Origin: Colwellia psychrerythraea
GTDB taxonomy: Bacteria > Pseudomonadota > Gammaproteobacteria > Enterobacterales > Alteromonadaceae
Reading direction: 5' to 3'
DNA: 64,000 nucleotides
Assembly: GCA_002163005.1 (NCBI GenBank)
Contig: MAAF01000083.1
Coordinates: forward strand, 62,001 to 126,000
Part shown: piece after piece, positions 18,389 through 27,202 of the stretch
Numbering within the stretch: position 1 is the stretch's first letter
Layout of the letters: each line of letters begins with the position of its first letter
Notes under the pieces: generated by a model
Told to the model about the DNA's origin: nothing
The model's database searches: none
What the model saw: only the letters and a program-made list of their open reading frames with translations
Made by a program: the position numbers and the translations under genes

Positions 18389-18468
18389 CAACTACTGCAC
18401 TTCTTTCAATCACCCACGTTGCATTACCAACGCTTCAAACAAATCATCCACTGACGAGTTATCTGACT
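18389..18468. repeat. Degenerate repeat, copy B (right border of dGTPase island)
   Basis: This copy aligns with 14222-14288 (CTTTCAATC and ACGCTTCAAACAAATCATCC in common order) and lies on the other side of the radical SAM/dGTPase/unknown trio. The gap 18287-19267 has no supported gene; it holds copies B and C, a palindromic hairpin and one of two long direct repeats. Confidence 0.5.
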
Positions 18469-18681
18469 TTAATCTCGACTGTGCAATATTTACTTTAGAA
18501 AAAACATTGCTGTAATAGAAGTTATTCAGTCGTTAACACTGTAATCATTGACTTGTATGTTCAACATTAATAATCAGAAATTAAACTAGACCAATATAAG
18601 AAACGTTGTAATCAAGTATTGTACTGATAAATTGAACATAATCTATTACACGCTATTACATTCAAATACTCTCAATCCTCT

Positions 18682-18750
18682 CAGCTCCCGCACCTATTTC
18701 AATAGATCTCGTTGTATCACCAACACTCCAACCAAATCATTATTAGGCAA
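18682..18750. repeat. Degenerate repeat, copy C
   Basis: A third, more diverged version of the same sequence (CACCTATTTCAAT and CCAACACTCCAACCAAATCA), about 290 bp right of copy B in the same orientation. Confidence 0.4.
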
Positions 18751-18993
18751 ACAGCATACTGTGGTAAATATTTAGAATACGCGCCTGAGGATTTTTTATA
18801 ACTAATGGCACAAATCCAGACCAGCTTTGAGGTACCTGTTCAAATGATTTTGAAAGGTATTGCTGAGTTAATTTATGGAAATGATCATTAAAAAATTGAA
18901 GTGACAATCGCGTGTTCCTTTCGCGGTGGTATTTCTATGCTTCCATTCTGACATAAAGACAATCGACTAATCGTTGTTCCTTGTTAATAAATT

Positions 18994-19050
18994 GTGCGAT
19001 AAACTTCATATAAACAAGGCAATAAACGCTATATAAATCAGCGTTTAAAC
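18994..19050. repeat. Direct repeat left of the sortase genes
   Basis: The 57-bp segment sharing CTTCATATAAA and GCAATAAAC and CTATATAAATCA with 22156-22212, in the same orientation and with most positions identical. The two copies bracket the sortase and its target. Confidence 0.6.
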
Positions 19051-19061
19051 TCCAAACCAAT

Positions 19062-19091
19062 GGATTCCCGCCAAGACAACGCGGGAATGAC
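19062..19091. repeat. Short palindromic intergenic repeat
   Basis: ATTCCCGC and GCGGGAAT pair across a 9-nt loop, the shape of the GGATTCCCGC...GCGGGAATGACG palindromes scattered in many proteobacterial chromosomes. Confidence 0.5.
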
Positions 19092-19267
19092 GCTTCAATG
19101 ACACTTGCAACAACGGCGGCAATGAAGCAATAGGGTTATTTCCTATGTTTACACTGAACCTGCCATCTTTTTGCCACATTTCGACAGTACTTTGCCCTTA
19201 AGCTGACACTAGTAACACTCATTACTTTGCTTTAATGCTCTATATCAACTAAAGACAAGAGCAAGCG

Positions 19268-21586
19268 ATGTTTACTTCTAAGAAAAAGCTACAACTTATC
19301 GATTATAAAAATTCGTATTATTGCCAACAACAGCGCAAAAAACGACGCTATAAATGGTTGAAAATTTCACTTTTGTTATTACTTATCATGTCACTTGCGT
19401 TGGTTTTTATGCCTTTTGCACAAAGTAAGCAACTAGATTCTAAGGAACAAATAAAACGAGGCAATGCCCTTGTTCATGGTCCGCAATTACTATTTGAAAA
19501 TCCGAATAAAAGTCAGAATCCAAATAAAAGTCAAAGTACAAACATAGCCATGCGTGCAACCTTCCCTGTTGATATTAAAGCCAACATTGAAATTAATGGT
19601 TTAGTTGCTTACGCAGAAATAAAGCAAACCTTCATTAACCCCTACAATATTGCGTTAGCGGGAAAGTATCAGTTTCCATTACCTGAAAGCTCAGCAGTTA
19701 AACAGTTAAAGATAAAAATTGGTGATGTAGAAATACTTGGCGAAATAATGGAAAAAAAAGCAGCAAAAGTCCTTTACCAAAAAGCCAAAACACAAGGACG
19801 AAAAGCAAGCTTAGTAGAGCAACATCGTCCGAATTTATTTACCAACAAAATAGCGAATATTCCTGCGCAGTCAACCGTTGTTGTTACGTTAAAATTTATC
19901 ATGCCTGTCTCGTTTTCCCAGGGTAAATTCAATTTACGATTACCCCTTGCACTAACCGATAGATACCAACCGAAATCAACGTCATACTCGTCAGAGAAAT
20001 CGCCTGAGAACTCATCTGAACACTCACCTAACGATTCGACTCGCGACTCAACTAGCGCTTCAACTAAAGAACTACCTGAGCCATTTAAAGCACCAACCAC
20101 GCATGTTCGATCAGTTGCTCATAGCCAATCCTCAATAAACATTGTATTAAACTCAGGTATTCCCATCACGTCTATTGTCAGTGACAGCCATAAAATACAG
20201 TCGCGTGAATTAAACAGTAAGTTAAACAGTGAGCAAAACGCTTACTTTATTACGTTAAATAAAACCCATGTGATATCTAACAAAACATTTGATTTAACTT
20301 GGCAATTAATTGCAAGTAATCAACCTCAAATCAGTAGTTTTACCCAAGAAATTTCAGGTGAGCATTATACGTTATTGACCTTTTTCCCGCCTGAAAAATC
20401 CGTAGCGCAAGTGATAGCAAGAGATATCATTTTTATTATTGATACGTCAGGCTCAATGCAAGGCGGCTCGATGGAACAAGCGAAAGCGAGTCTGCAACTC
20501 GCCCTATTACAGCTTAACAATAAAGACAGTTTCAATATTATCGCTTTCGATAATGAAACCGAATTACTGTTCCCTGTCACTCACATGGCCTCAGCAGACA
20601 ATATCTCAAAAGCACAACAATTCATTGATGACTTAAGTGCAAATGGCGGCACTGAAATGTACCGACCATTAAGCAATGCTTTAATGATGAAAAAAGATAA
20701 AGCGCAGTCCGCAAAAGCAATTCGCCAAATAGTTTTTATTACTGACGGCGCTGTCGCTAATGAATTTGAGCTTATGCAATTACTGAACACAGCTCAGGGG
20801 AATTTTCGTTTATATACCGTAGGAATAGGCGCAGCACCTAATGGTTACTTTATGAAAAAAGCGGCTCAATTTGGTCGAGGAAGTTATGTGTTTATTCAAA
20901 ATAAAAGTGAAGTGCAGCGAAAAATGAGCCACTTCATGACTAAAATAAGCCAACCTGCACTAACTAATATTGCCTTAACGCTTGATAACCAAATTCACCA
21001 GCAAGTTGAGGTTTATCCTAAAAAGATCCCTGATTTATATTTTGGTGAGCCGTTGCAAATAGCCCTTAAGTCTCAGTTCCCTATCACCAGTGTTCAATTA
21101 ACAGCTGAAACAGTATCAACACCTTTCTACCAGCAATTAGTCATTGATGATCGCCAGCCATCAAAAGGTATTTCATCACTTTGGGCACGACGTAAAATAG
21201 AGAGTTTAGTCGACAGCCTTATTGTTGGAGCAAATAAAGACAAGGTAAAATCGCAGGTTATCGCCACTTCGCTCAATCATCAAATAATATCGCCTTACAC
21301 CAGTTTTATTGCGGTAGAAAAGCAGCCAGAAGTTTCGTCTTTGCTCACAAAAAATGATTTGTCATCTATCAAAAAATCTAAAAGCAACGCGATACCTGCT
21401 CATGAGAGTTTACTGGTAGCTATGCCTCAAACATCCCTTGATTGGCAATTACAGTTTTTGGTTGGCATAGCGCTAATGTTACTTAGCTTAGTATTAATGA
21501 AGATTAGTAACTTAGCTTGGTTGAATAATACTTGGTTGGCTAATAAACGTTTTAAGTTGTTGAGTCGTAATGAAAAACCTCATTAA
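19268..21586 (+). CDS. Marine proteobacterial sortase target protein (VIT and vWA domains)
   Basis: A 772-residue envelope protein, the dedicated substrate of the class GN sortase encoded next to it. After a cytoplasmic basic stretch and a signal-anchor (about residues 30-50) come a VIT domain (about 75-225), a Ser/Thr/Pro-rich linker (about 230-280) and a von Willebrand A domain near 385-560 with MIDAS DTSGSM and a TDGAV strand. The C-terminus has a sorting signal: AMPQTS, a hydrophobic helix, then basic residues. Sortases of this class are known to act on one neighbouring protein. The gene overlaps the sortase by 17 bp, implying coupled translation. Confidence 0.93.
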   Translation: MFTSKKKLQLIDYKNSYYCQQQRKKRRYKWLKISLLLLLIMSLALVFMPFAQSKQLDSKEQIKRGNALVHGPQLLFENPNKSQNPNKSQSTNIAMRATFPVDIKANIEINGLVAYAEIKQTFINPYNIALAGKYQFPLPESSAVKQLKIKIGDVEILGEIMEKKAAKVLYQKAKTQGRKASLVEQHRPNLFTNKIANIPAQSTVVVTLKFIMPVSFSQGKFNLRLPLALTDRYQPKSTSYSSEKSPENSSEHSPNDSTRDSTSASTKELPEPFKAPTTHVRSVAHSQSSINIVLNSGIPITSIVSDSHKIQSRELNSKLNSEQNAYFITLNKTHVISNKTFDLTWQLIASNQPQISSFTQEISGEHYTLLTFFPPEKSVAQVIARDIIFIIDTSGSMQGGSMEQAKASLQLALLQLNNKDSFNIIAFDNETELLFPVTHMASADNISKAQQFIDDLSANGGTEMYRPLSNALMMKKDKAQSAKAIRQIVFITDGAVANEFELMQLLNTAQGNFRLYTVGIGAAPNGYFMKKAAQFGRGSYVFIQNKSEVQRKMSHFMTKISQPALTNIALTLDNQIHQQVEVYPKKIPDLYFGEPLQIALKSQFPITSVQLTAETVSTPFYQQLVIDDRQPSKGISSLWARRKIESLVDSLIVGANKDKVKSQVIATSLNHQIISPYTSFIAVEKQPEVSSLLTKNDLSSIKKSKSNAIPAHESLLVAMPQTSLDWQLQFLVGIALMLLSLVLMKISNLAWLNNTWLANKRFKLLSRNEKPH

Positions 21587-22148
21587 GAAATCGCTACTTG
21601 TTACTGGCAGCTTACTTTGTCTTCATGCGAGCTGGATGCCTTTCAAAGGCTGGCTCTCTGAGCAATTAATAAGTTACAGCTGGCATCAGACAATCGATTT
21701 GAAGCAAAAGACTAAACCTTGGCCGTGGGCAGATACTTATCCCATTGCAGAGCTTTCATTTGAACGTTTAAACAAACGTGTTGTTGTGCTTAACGGCGGT
21801 GATCCAACCACATTAGCTTTTTCAGCCGGTGCTATTGCTCCTTTTAATCAAGCCAGAAGCGCTCAACCTTTTGTTGTTGCAGGACATAGAGATAGTCATT
21901 TTTCATTTTTAGACGAGGTAGTTATGAACGATATAATTTCATTAGCTGACAAACATGGCCAAAGCCAACTTTACCAAGTTGAAGCAATTGATATTGTCGA
22001 TGCTTCAACAGGCGAACTACCTATTTTGGCAGATGATTCGCCGCTAATTTTAATCACTTGTTACCCTTTTACTAATACTCGTAATATAGGTAATAGTGCT
22101 GGCAGTAATAGTAATGAAAGGTATGTGATCACAGCAAGATTACTTTGA
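21570..22148 (+). CDS. Class GN sortase
   Basis: A 192-residue transpeptidase anchored by an N-terminal helix (LVTGSLLCLHASWMPF). The catalytic triad can be read as His106 (VAGHRDSHF), Cys164 (LITCYPF) and Arg184 (NERYVITA). Members of this Gram-negative class occur almost always as a two-gene unit with one vWA target protein, as here. It presumably cuts the MPQTS motif of the upstream product; whether the product is anchored to a lipid, cell wall or amine partner is unknown for the class. Confidence 0.94.
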   Translation: MKNLIKKSLLVTGSLLCLHASWMPFKGWLSEQLISYSWHQTIDLKQKTKPWPWADTYPIAELSFERLNKRVVVLNGGDPTTLAFSAGAIAPFNQARSAQPFVVAGHRDSHFSFLDEVVMNDIISLADKHGQSQLYQVEAIDIVDASTGELPILADDSPLILITCYPFTNTRNIGNSAGSNSNERYVITARLL

Positions 22149-22155
22149 ATGCCTT

Positions 22156-22212
22156 TTGCAATAATCTTCATATAAAGACGGCAATAAACTCTATATAAAT
22201 CATAATTTAACC
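22156..22212. repeat. Direct repeat right of the sortase genes
   Basis: Second copy of the 57-bp direct repeat, beginning 8 bp after the sortase stop codon, matching 18994-19050. Confidence 0.6.
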
Positions 22213-22316
22213 AAATATAAAACTGTACATTATTGCACTGATAATGAACTTATTTAGTTGTAATGAAACTAACCTAGTAACCATTAGACAATGGATCTTC
22301 GACTAGAGACTTCGAA

Positions 22317-22406
22317 GATGACGATATTAATTAACTCCTGAGTGCAGATGTCGTTATTAATTAACTCCTGAATGCAGATGACGTGATTAATCGCTTCTTG
22401 AGTGAA
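22317..22406. repeat. Three tandem copies of a 30-bp unit
   Basis: Three consecutive 30-mers start GATGACGATA, GATGTCGTTA and GATGACGTGA and share TTAAT and CTTGAGTG-type ends. They sit in the 346-bp gap between the sortase and DUF2007 genes. Just to the left is ATGGATCTTCGA...TCGAAGATGACG, also found at 47505-47530. Confidence 0.7.
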
Positions 22407-22494
22407 GTACTTAGGCAAGAAAAGAAATTATTTTTCCAGATAAAGGTTCTATTATTAATATAACCTTTACTTTCATTAACAAAGAGCAGTGCCT

Positions 22495-22803
22495 ATGAAA
22501 TTAATTTACAGTAATGAAAATCAATTTTTAGTAAATAACGCTAAAAACATTCTTGAAAATCATAATATAGAAGTCACTTTAAAAAATGAGTTTGCCTCAG
22601 GTGCTGCCGGTGTATTAGCGCCTATAGATACTTGGGTAGAGTTGTGGATAATTAATGATGCAGATGAAGATAAAGCGGAAATGACCTTAGCAAAGGCGTT
22701 AAAGCAGCAAGGCGAACACGATTGGTTTTGTCAGCAGTGCCAAGAAAAAAATGATGCCTCTTTTGACAGTTGTTGGCAGTGCCAAACTGAAAAGGCTTCT
22801 TAA
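22495..22803 (+). CDS. DUF2007 domain-containing zinc-ribbon protein
   Basis: A 102-residue cytoplasmic protein. Residues 1-70 (MKLIYSNENQFLVNNAKNIL, then LAPIDTWVELWIIND) match the ferredoxin-like DUF2007 family of putative signalling proteins. The C-terminus has two CxxC pairs (CQQC and CWQC) forming a likely zinc ribbon. The ATG at 22495 is used rather than a GTG two codons upstream because GAG lies at proper spacing. No operon partner. Confidence 0.83.
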   Translation: MKLIYSNENQFLVNNAKNILENHNIEVTLKNEFASGAAGVLAPIDTWVELWIINDADEDKAEMTLAKALKQQGEHDWFCQQCQEKNDASFDSCWQCQTEKAS

Positions 22804-22950
22804 TGCCAAACGCTTTAACATAGACAACTTAATGAAATACTTTGAGAATAAAGTAAAAGCACTGCATAGGCATGCCTAATAACAAATAAAGGCAATTACT
22901 GCCTGCCAATATAAGCTAACTTGTTGATAGGTTATTTCGTTCCAAAGCGG

Positions 22951-23556
22951 TTATTTCATCGATGTTAAGTCAGCAGGTTCTTTAATATCCCCTGCAATAT
23001 TAATTACTGCATTTGTGATAGAAGTCGCGATTTCATCCGCAGTTTTAATAGAAGCTACTGCTCTGGCTGTAGTAAGTCCTCCAATTAAAACACCTAATAA
23101 TGCCCATGCCTTAGCTATGCACTCATCTGGCGAATCATCCAGTCCTTGAGCCATAAGCTCAACGATTTCTTTCATTTTTTCTTCATAGATACTTTGTAAT
23201 TTAGGCTTAGCACGCACTACTTCGGGTGAAAGAGTTGTCATTGCACAGCCACATGAAAGGTTTTCCCGATGTGATTGACTCAGATAATATTCTGAAAAAG
23301 CCACAAGCCATTGCTTTCCATGTTGATGTTGAAATTCAGGGATAGCAGTAATCACCTCATCAAGACCTACCGACAATGCCACTTCAAATGCGCCTTCTTT
23401 TGAGCCTAAGTGCGCATAAAAGGCACCCGAAGTAACGCCTGCCTCTTTAGCAATACCATCAACACCAATGCCCGCATAACCATTGCCTCGAAAAGCTTGA
23501 CTTGCTGCGTTGATAATACGTTTTCTCGTTTCTTCTTTTTTGCTTACTTTTGTCAT
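22951..23556 (-). CDS. TetR/AcrR-family transcriptional regulator
   Basis: A 201-residue repressor. The N-terminal TetR helix-turn-helix is clear (TRKRIINAASQAFRGNGYAGIGVDGIAKEAGVTSGAFYAHLGSKE, residues about 10-55). The C-terminal ligand domain contains CGCAMTTLSPEV, as in the AcrR-like group related to YxaF/LmrA. The gene diverges from the tautomerase gene, and the 219-bp gap contains three copies of a palindromic operator, so it probably represses itself and the genes to the right. Ribosome site AGGATAC is appropriate. Confidence 0.92.
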   Translation of the reverse strand: MTKVSKKEETRKRIINAASQAFRGNGYAGIGVDGIAKEAGVTSGAFYAHLGSKEGAFEVALSVGLDEVITAIPEFQHQHGKQWLVAFSEYYLSQSHRENLSCGCAMTTLSPEVVRAKPKLQSIYEEKMKEIVELMAQGLDDSPDECIAKAWALLGVLIGGLTTARAVASIKTADEIATSITNAVINIAGDIKEPADLTSMK

Positions 23557-23612
23557 GTAAGTATCCTAACCCCTGATAATATTTACATTATAACTGTGTT
23601 AAAAATAAAAAT

Positions 23613-23704
23613 ATAGTGATCGTTACATTTACCATTGACAATATAACGATCACTATATAACATGTTCCCAATCACGAATATAACGATCGTTATATTTCGT
23701 GATT
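23613..23704. promoter_or_regulatory. Cluster of three palindromic TetR-type operators
   Basis: ATAGTGATCGTTAC (23613-23626), ATAACGATCACTAT (23643-23656) and the perfect palindrome ATAACGATCGTTAT (23680-23693) share the core AACGATC or its complement. The third sits inside a longer inverted repeat from 23670 to 23704 with AATCACGA and TCGTGATT arms. Location between the divergent TetR and tautomerase genes suggests these are the repressor sites. Confidence 0.75.
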
Positions 23705-23775
23705 GGAACTGAAGTTGCCTAAAAGCAACATCGATTAATCACTAACAATTAACTAAATAATTATTGGAGAATACT

Positions 23776-24192
23776 ATGCCATTAACACTCACTCTTACTG
23801 AAGGCGTTATCCCTGTTGGCTCTGAAAAGGAAGCGGTTGCAAAAATAACTAACTCAATGCTTAAACATCACGGTCTTTTAGGTAATACGGTGATGACACC
23901 TAATATAACGGCACATGTTTCAGTACTACCTAAAAAACATACTTTTTCGGGTGGAGAAGAATTCTCAGGTGTTTGGATGGAGTGGAAGGTACCTTCATTT
24001 GCATTTGCTTCAAGAGAAATTCAATTGGCACATTTTGCCGATGCAACCGAAATTATCAGAGCGTTATCTGGCGGAAAACAGCCTATAGAACATATTTACT
24101 CAAATGTTATTCATACGGTAGATGGCTCATGGAATTTCAATGGCATCGCGATGACCAATGAAGAAATTGGTGCAGAAATTTCAAAAGGATAA
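23776..24192 (+). CDS. Tautomerase-superfamily protein
   Basis: A 138-residue protein beginning Met-Pro-Leu-Thr-Leu, giving the N-terminal proline that acts as the catalytic base in this superfamily after Met removal. Its length matches the longer 4-oxalocrotonate tautomerase-like members rather than the 62-residue type. The substrate is unknown. The ATG at 23776 is preferred to an in-frame TTG 12 bp upstream because that TTG overlaps the GGAGA ribosome site. It is the first gene right of the operator cluster and is probably controlled by the TetR protein. Confidence 0.8.
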   Translation: MPLTLTLTEGVIPVGSEKEAVAKITNSMLKHHGLLGNTVMTPNITAHVSVLPKKHTFSGGEEFSGVWMEWKVPSFAFASREIQLAHFADATEIIRALSGGKQPIEHIYSNVIHTVDGSWNFNGIAMTNEEIGAEISKG

Positions 24193-24355
24193 TAGGTCTT
24201 CCAACTGTTTTTTGGTCAGTAATATTATTCCCTTACGCATTTTTATTATCAATAAGGGGGAAATGAACCATTGTAAAAATCATCAACAAACACTGCTGAA
24301 CCTTCGGTGTCGTTGTTGTTATCCATGATAATTTAACGTTAAAAAAGAGAAGTTT

Positions 24356-24820
24356 ATGTTTAAAAAAATAGCAGCAACAGCGAGTTTATTAGTCATCATT
24401 TCAACAAGTAGCTTTGCAGGTCAAAAAATATGTACGCCAATTGGGGGGATGGCAATGCCAACATTCTCTCCTCAAGCTGATGGTTCAGTGAGAATTACGG
24501 CGGCATTAATTGGCAGTGTTAGTGCAGCAAGTGGCACAATTACTGCTCAAAGAGAAACCAAGAGTGGCTTGGAAATGGATTTGAATCACTATTTTTTAAA
24601 CAATACTGGAGGTTCATTTCACACAGTAGATCATGCAGAGTTAACCGCTGTACCAGGTAAATCGGGGAATTTTATGATTGAAATTAATTACTCCATTGAG
24701 AAAGAATCTACGACTGGCACGTTCAAAGGCTATGAAGGTAATTTCAAAAGTTACGGCTTAGTCGATTTGAATAATATGGAAGGACTAGTACGTTACAGTG
24801 GTGAAATTTGTAAATTGTAA
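24356..24820 (+). CDS. Exported protein of unknown function
   Basis: A 154-residue protein with a clear signal peptide (MFKKIAATASLLVIISTSSFAG, cut near residue 22). The mature part has two cysteines near its ends (ICTPIGG and GEICKL) that may form a disulfide, and strand-like repeats such as GTITAQRETKSGLEMDLNHYF. I do not recognise a family. It lies 163 bp after the tautomerase gene with its own AAGAGAAG ribosome site. Confidence 0.7.
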   Translation: MFKKIAATASLLVIISTSSFAGQKICTPIGGMAMPTFSPQADGSVRITAALIGSVSAASGTITAQRETKSGLEMDLNHYFLNNTGGSFHTVDHAELTAVPGKSGNFMIEINYSIEKESTTGTFKGYEGNFKSYGLVDLNNMEGLVRYSGEICKL

Positions 24821-24903
24821 ATACTAATAGATAACACTAGTCTCTATCAAATAGGTTGGTCTAGTGTTGATTTTATTCAGTCAATTAACGGGAGGTTTTC
24901 ACG

Positions 24904-25287
24904 ATGAATCGAATACTTCATACGATGTTGAGAGTATCTAATCTTGAAAAATCAATTGAGTTTTATACCAAAATATTGGGTATGGACGTACTCCGAAATT
25001 TCGATCGACCTGATCAAGGTTTTTCTTTAACCTTTTTAGGTTATGCAAAGGAGTCTGAAACGTGTGTATTAGAGTTAACCTATAACTATGGCGTTAATAA
25101 ATATGAGTTAGGTAATGCCTTTGGTCATATTGCGATTGGCGTCGACGATTGTTACGCCGCTTGTAATCAAATAAAGGCATTAGGCGGTAATATCGTGCAT
25201 GAAGCAGCTCCACTGGCAGGTAGCGATGAAATAATCGCGTTTGTAGAAGACCCTGATGGCTACAAAATTGAATTAATAGCTCGTTAG
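24904..25287 (+). CDS. gloA: Glyoxalase I (lactoylglutathione lyase)
   Basis: A 127-residue VOC-fold metalloenzyme that isomerises the methylglyoxal-glutathione adduct to lactoylglutathione. Features match bacterial GloA: N-terminal His (ILHTMLRVSNLEKSIEFYTKILGM), metal Glu in CVLELTYNYG, His in FGHIAIGVDD and Glu in DPDGYKIELI, with length close to E. coli GloA. GGGAGG lies upstream of the ATG. It precedes a GFA-family gene by 88 bp; both would act in glutathione-dependent aldehyde handling. Confidence 0.92.
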   Translation: MNRILHTMLRVSNLEKSIEFYTKILGMDVLRNFDRPDQGFSLTFLGYAKESETCVLELTYNYGVNKYELGNAFGHIAIGVDDCYAACNQIKALGGNIVHEAAPLAGSDEIIAFVEDPDGYKIELIAR

Positions 25288-25375
25288 CCACGTGGTATTG
25301 AAAATAAAAAACCTATAATATACGGTAACAAAAAATTGAAAAATTGCCACTTACAAATCATGAGGTTATAAGATT

Positions 25376-25783
25376 ATGAAACTGAAATTTACAGGCGGAT
25401 GTCTCTGCGGCGCAGTACAATTTTCTGTCAAAGACGAATTTAAGGCTTTTTATCAATGTCACTGTAAGCAGTGTCAGCAGCTAACAGGCTCGGCATTTAC
25501 ATCGAACATTTTGACTGCACCTAGCAATATTGAGTGGCTTAAAGGTACGCGCAACGTTACCGTATATGATCACCCTACTAGAGGATTCTCAAAATCGTTC
25601 TGTACCGTTTGCGGTTCTGCACTTCCTTTTATAAACAAAAATAAAACAACATTAATTATACCTGCAGGCGCACTTAATGAACTGCCTGACTTAAAGCCAC
25701 AAGCTAATATGTTCACATCAGAAGAAGCATGTTGGCTTAAGCCTGGTTTAAACGCTAAGGGATTCAGTGGTTTCCCTGAATAG
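25376..25783 (+). CDS. GFA-family protein (glutathione-dependent formaldehyde-activating enzyme-like)
   Basis: A 135-residue zinc protein of the GFA/CENP-V fold. Zinc-binding cysteines appear as GGCLCGAVQF, QCHCKQCQQLTG and FCTVCGSALPF. The founding member (Gfa) was linked to adding glutathione to formaldehyde, but most homologs have no proven activity. It follows gloA in the same direction and may share its transcript. Confidence 0.88.
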   Translation: MKLKFTGGCLCGAVQFSVKDEFKAFYQCHCKQCQQLTGSAFTSNILTAPSNIEWLKGTRNVTVYDHPTRGFSKSFCTVCGSALPFINKNKTTLIIPAGALNELPDLKPQANMFTSEEACWLKPGLNAKGFSGFPE

Positions 25784-25901
25784 TTACCCGTCTTGATATT
25801 ATTAACCCAACACAAAACTATGAAGCAAGAGTAACACCGAGCCACTATGCCATCTTCTTGCGCTTATGCAATGTTGCTCAGCGCCATTGAAATGACTTTA
25901 G

Positions 25902-27095
25902 CTATTCACGCGCTCGTGTGACAGCTAAAACACTAACAACAAGATAATCAATATCTTGTTCAGGAATTGATGCAAGATTAATTCGCCCGTTATCCAAGCC
26001 GTATACGGCATATTCATTTCTCAGACCTTCCATTTGTTCTTCTGTTGCGGGCAACATAGCAAACATGCCTTCTTGAGATAAAATATAATCAAAATAGTTA
26101 TCGCCTGAGTGTTGGCGAAAGGCAGCGCAAAGCTTTTCTCTTATGCCTTTAATTTTGACATTTATCTGTGCCAGTTCATCTGACCACATTTTTTTCAGTT
26201 CAGGCGTTTTCAAAATAGTTTTTACAATTTCAGCGCCATTAGACGGTGGCACCCAATAAGTGGTTTTACTCATAATGGCGAGTTGAGATTGTGCTTTATC
26301 TGCTTCTTCTTGTGTTGGACTTAGAATATAAGCCGCACCTACTCTATCACTGTATACACCGAAGTTTTTCGAACAACTTACGCAAAGTGCTAAGCGTTCA
26401 ACCGTATTGGCGATAGTAAGTAAGCCCGCAGCATCTTCATTTAATCCGTCGGCAAAGCCTTGATAAGCGGTGTCGATTAAGGGCAAGAAGTTAGTTGCTT
26501 TTGATAGCTGCGCAATTTGCTGCCAGTGTTGCGATGTTAAACGCAATCCTGAAGGGTTATGGCAAGAGCCGTGAAGTAACACCACGTCATTTTCGCCTAA
26601 TTGCTCAAGTGTATTGAACAGTCCATGTTCATCAAGCGTCATGGTTTTATGGTCAATAAAAGGATATTCCTCATAAGCCAAACCTGCGGCGATAATGGTT
26701 GGAATATGGTTGGCATACGTTGGGTCACTTACCCAAATTTTGGCATTAGGATTTGCGAGTTTAATTAAATCTAATATGGCGCGTAAGCCGCCACTGCCCC
26801 CAGCCGTTTGAATGCCGCTGACATAACCATTAACTGCTTGCTTTGCAAATACCAGCTCTTGTAGTAATTGAACGTACTCAAGATCACCTTTTGAACCAAC
26901 ATAACTTTTATTTCGACCTGCATTGGCGAGCCGTTGGTCAGCTTCCTTCACCGCTTTCATTAACAAGGTGTTGTCATTGCTATCTTTATAAACACCTACG
27001 GTTAAATCCACTTTACAAGGTCGTTCATCGTTAGATGAACGTGCCATCAAGTCTATAATTTCGTCAGAGGCAGGTAGGGAAATATTGGCAAACAT
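25902..27095 (-). CDS. Aromatic/aspartate aminotransferase
   Basis: A 397-residue PLP enzyme of the class I aspartate/tyrosine aminotransferase group (AspC/TyrB-like), which swaps amino groups between aromatic or dicarboxylic amino acids and 2-oxoglutarate. The family start MFANISLPASDEIIDLM, the HGSCHNPSG segment, IDTAYQGFADG and the PLP lysine in SCSKNFGVYSDRVGA (Lys243) are all present. Length is normal. It is convergent with the GFA gene and not in an operon. Confidence 0.93.
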   Translation of the reverse strand: MFANISLPASDEIIDLMARSSNDERPCKVDLTVGVYKDSNDNTLLMKAVKEADQRLANAGRNKSYVGSKGDLEYVQLLQELVFAKQAVNGYVSGIQTAGGSGGLRAILDLIKLANPNAKIWVSDPTYANHIPTIIAAGLAYEEYPFIDHKTMTLDEHGLFNTLEQLGENDVVLLHGSCHNPSGLRLTSQHWQQIAQLSKATNFLPLIDTAYQGFADGLNEDAAGLLTIANTVERLALCVSCSKNFGVYSDRVGAAYILSPTQEEADKAQSQLAIMSKTTYWVPPSNGAEIVKTILKTPELKKMWSDELAQINVKIKGIREKLCAAFRQHSGDNYFDYILSQEGMFAMLPATEEQMEGLRNEYAVYGLDNGRINLASIPEQDIDYLVVSVLAVTRARE

Positions 27096-27202
27096 GGGAT
27101 CTCTTCAACTTTAATTAAATAAATAACAACGTAATTTAATACATTTAAATCAAGACTCTACTATATCATCTGTTGTTATTTTTTAAACGACAACTTGCCC
27201 TA

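Noticed and set aside
18805-18891. 28-codon frame beginning MAQIQTSFEV
   Set aside because: No ribosome site, no known family and surrounded by repeats; possibly a gene remnant but not supportable.
20365-20790. Antisense frames in the sortase target gene
   Set aside because: They are shadows of the long vWA gene on the opposite strand.
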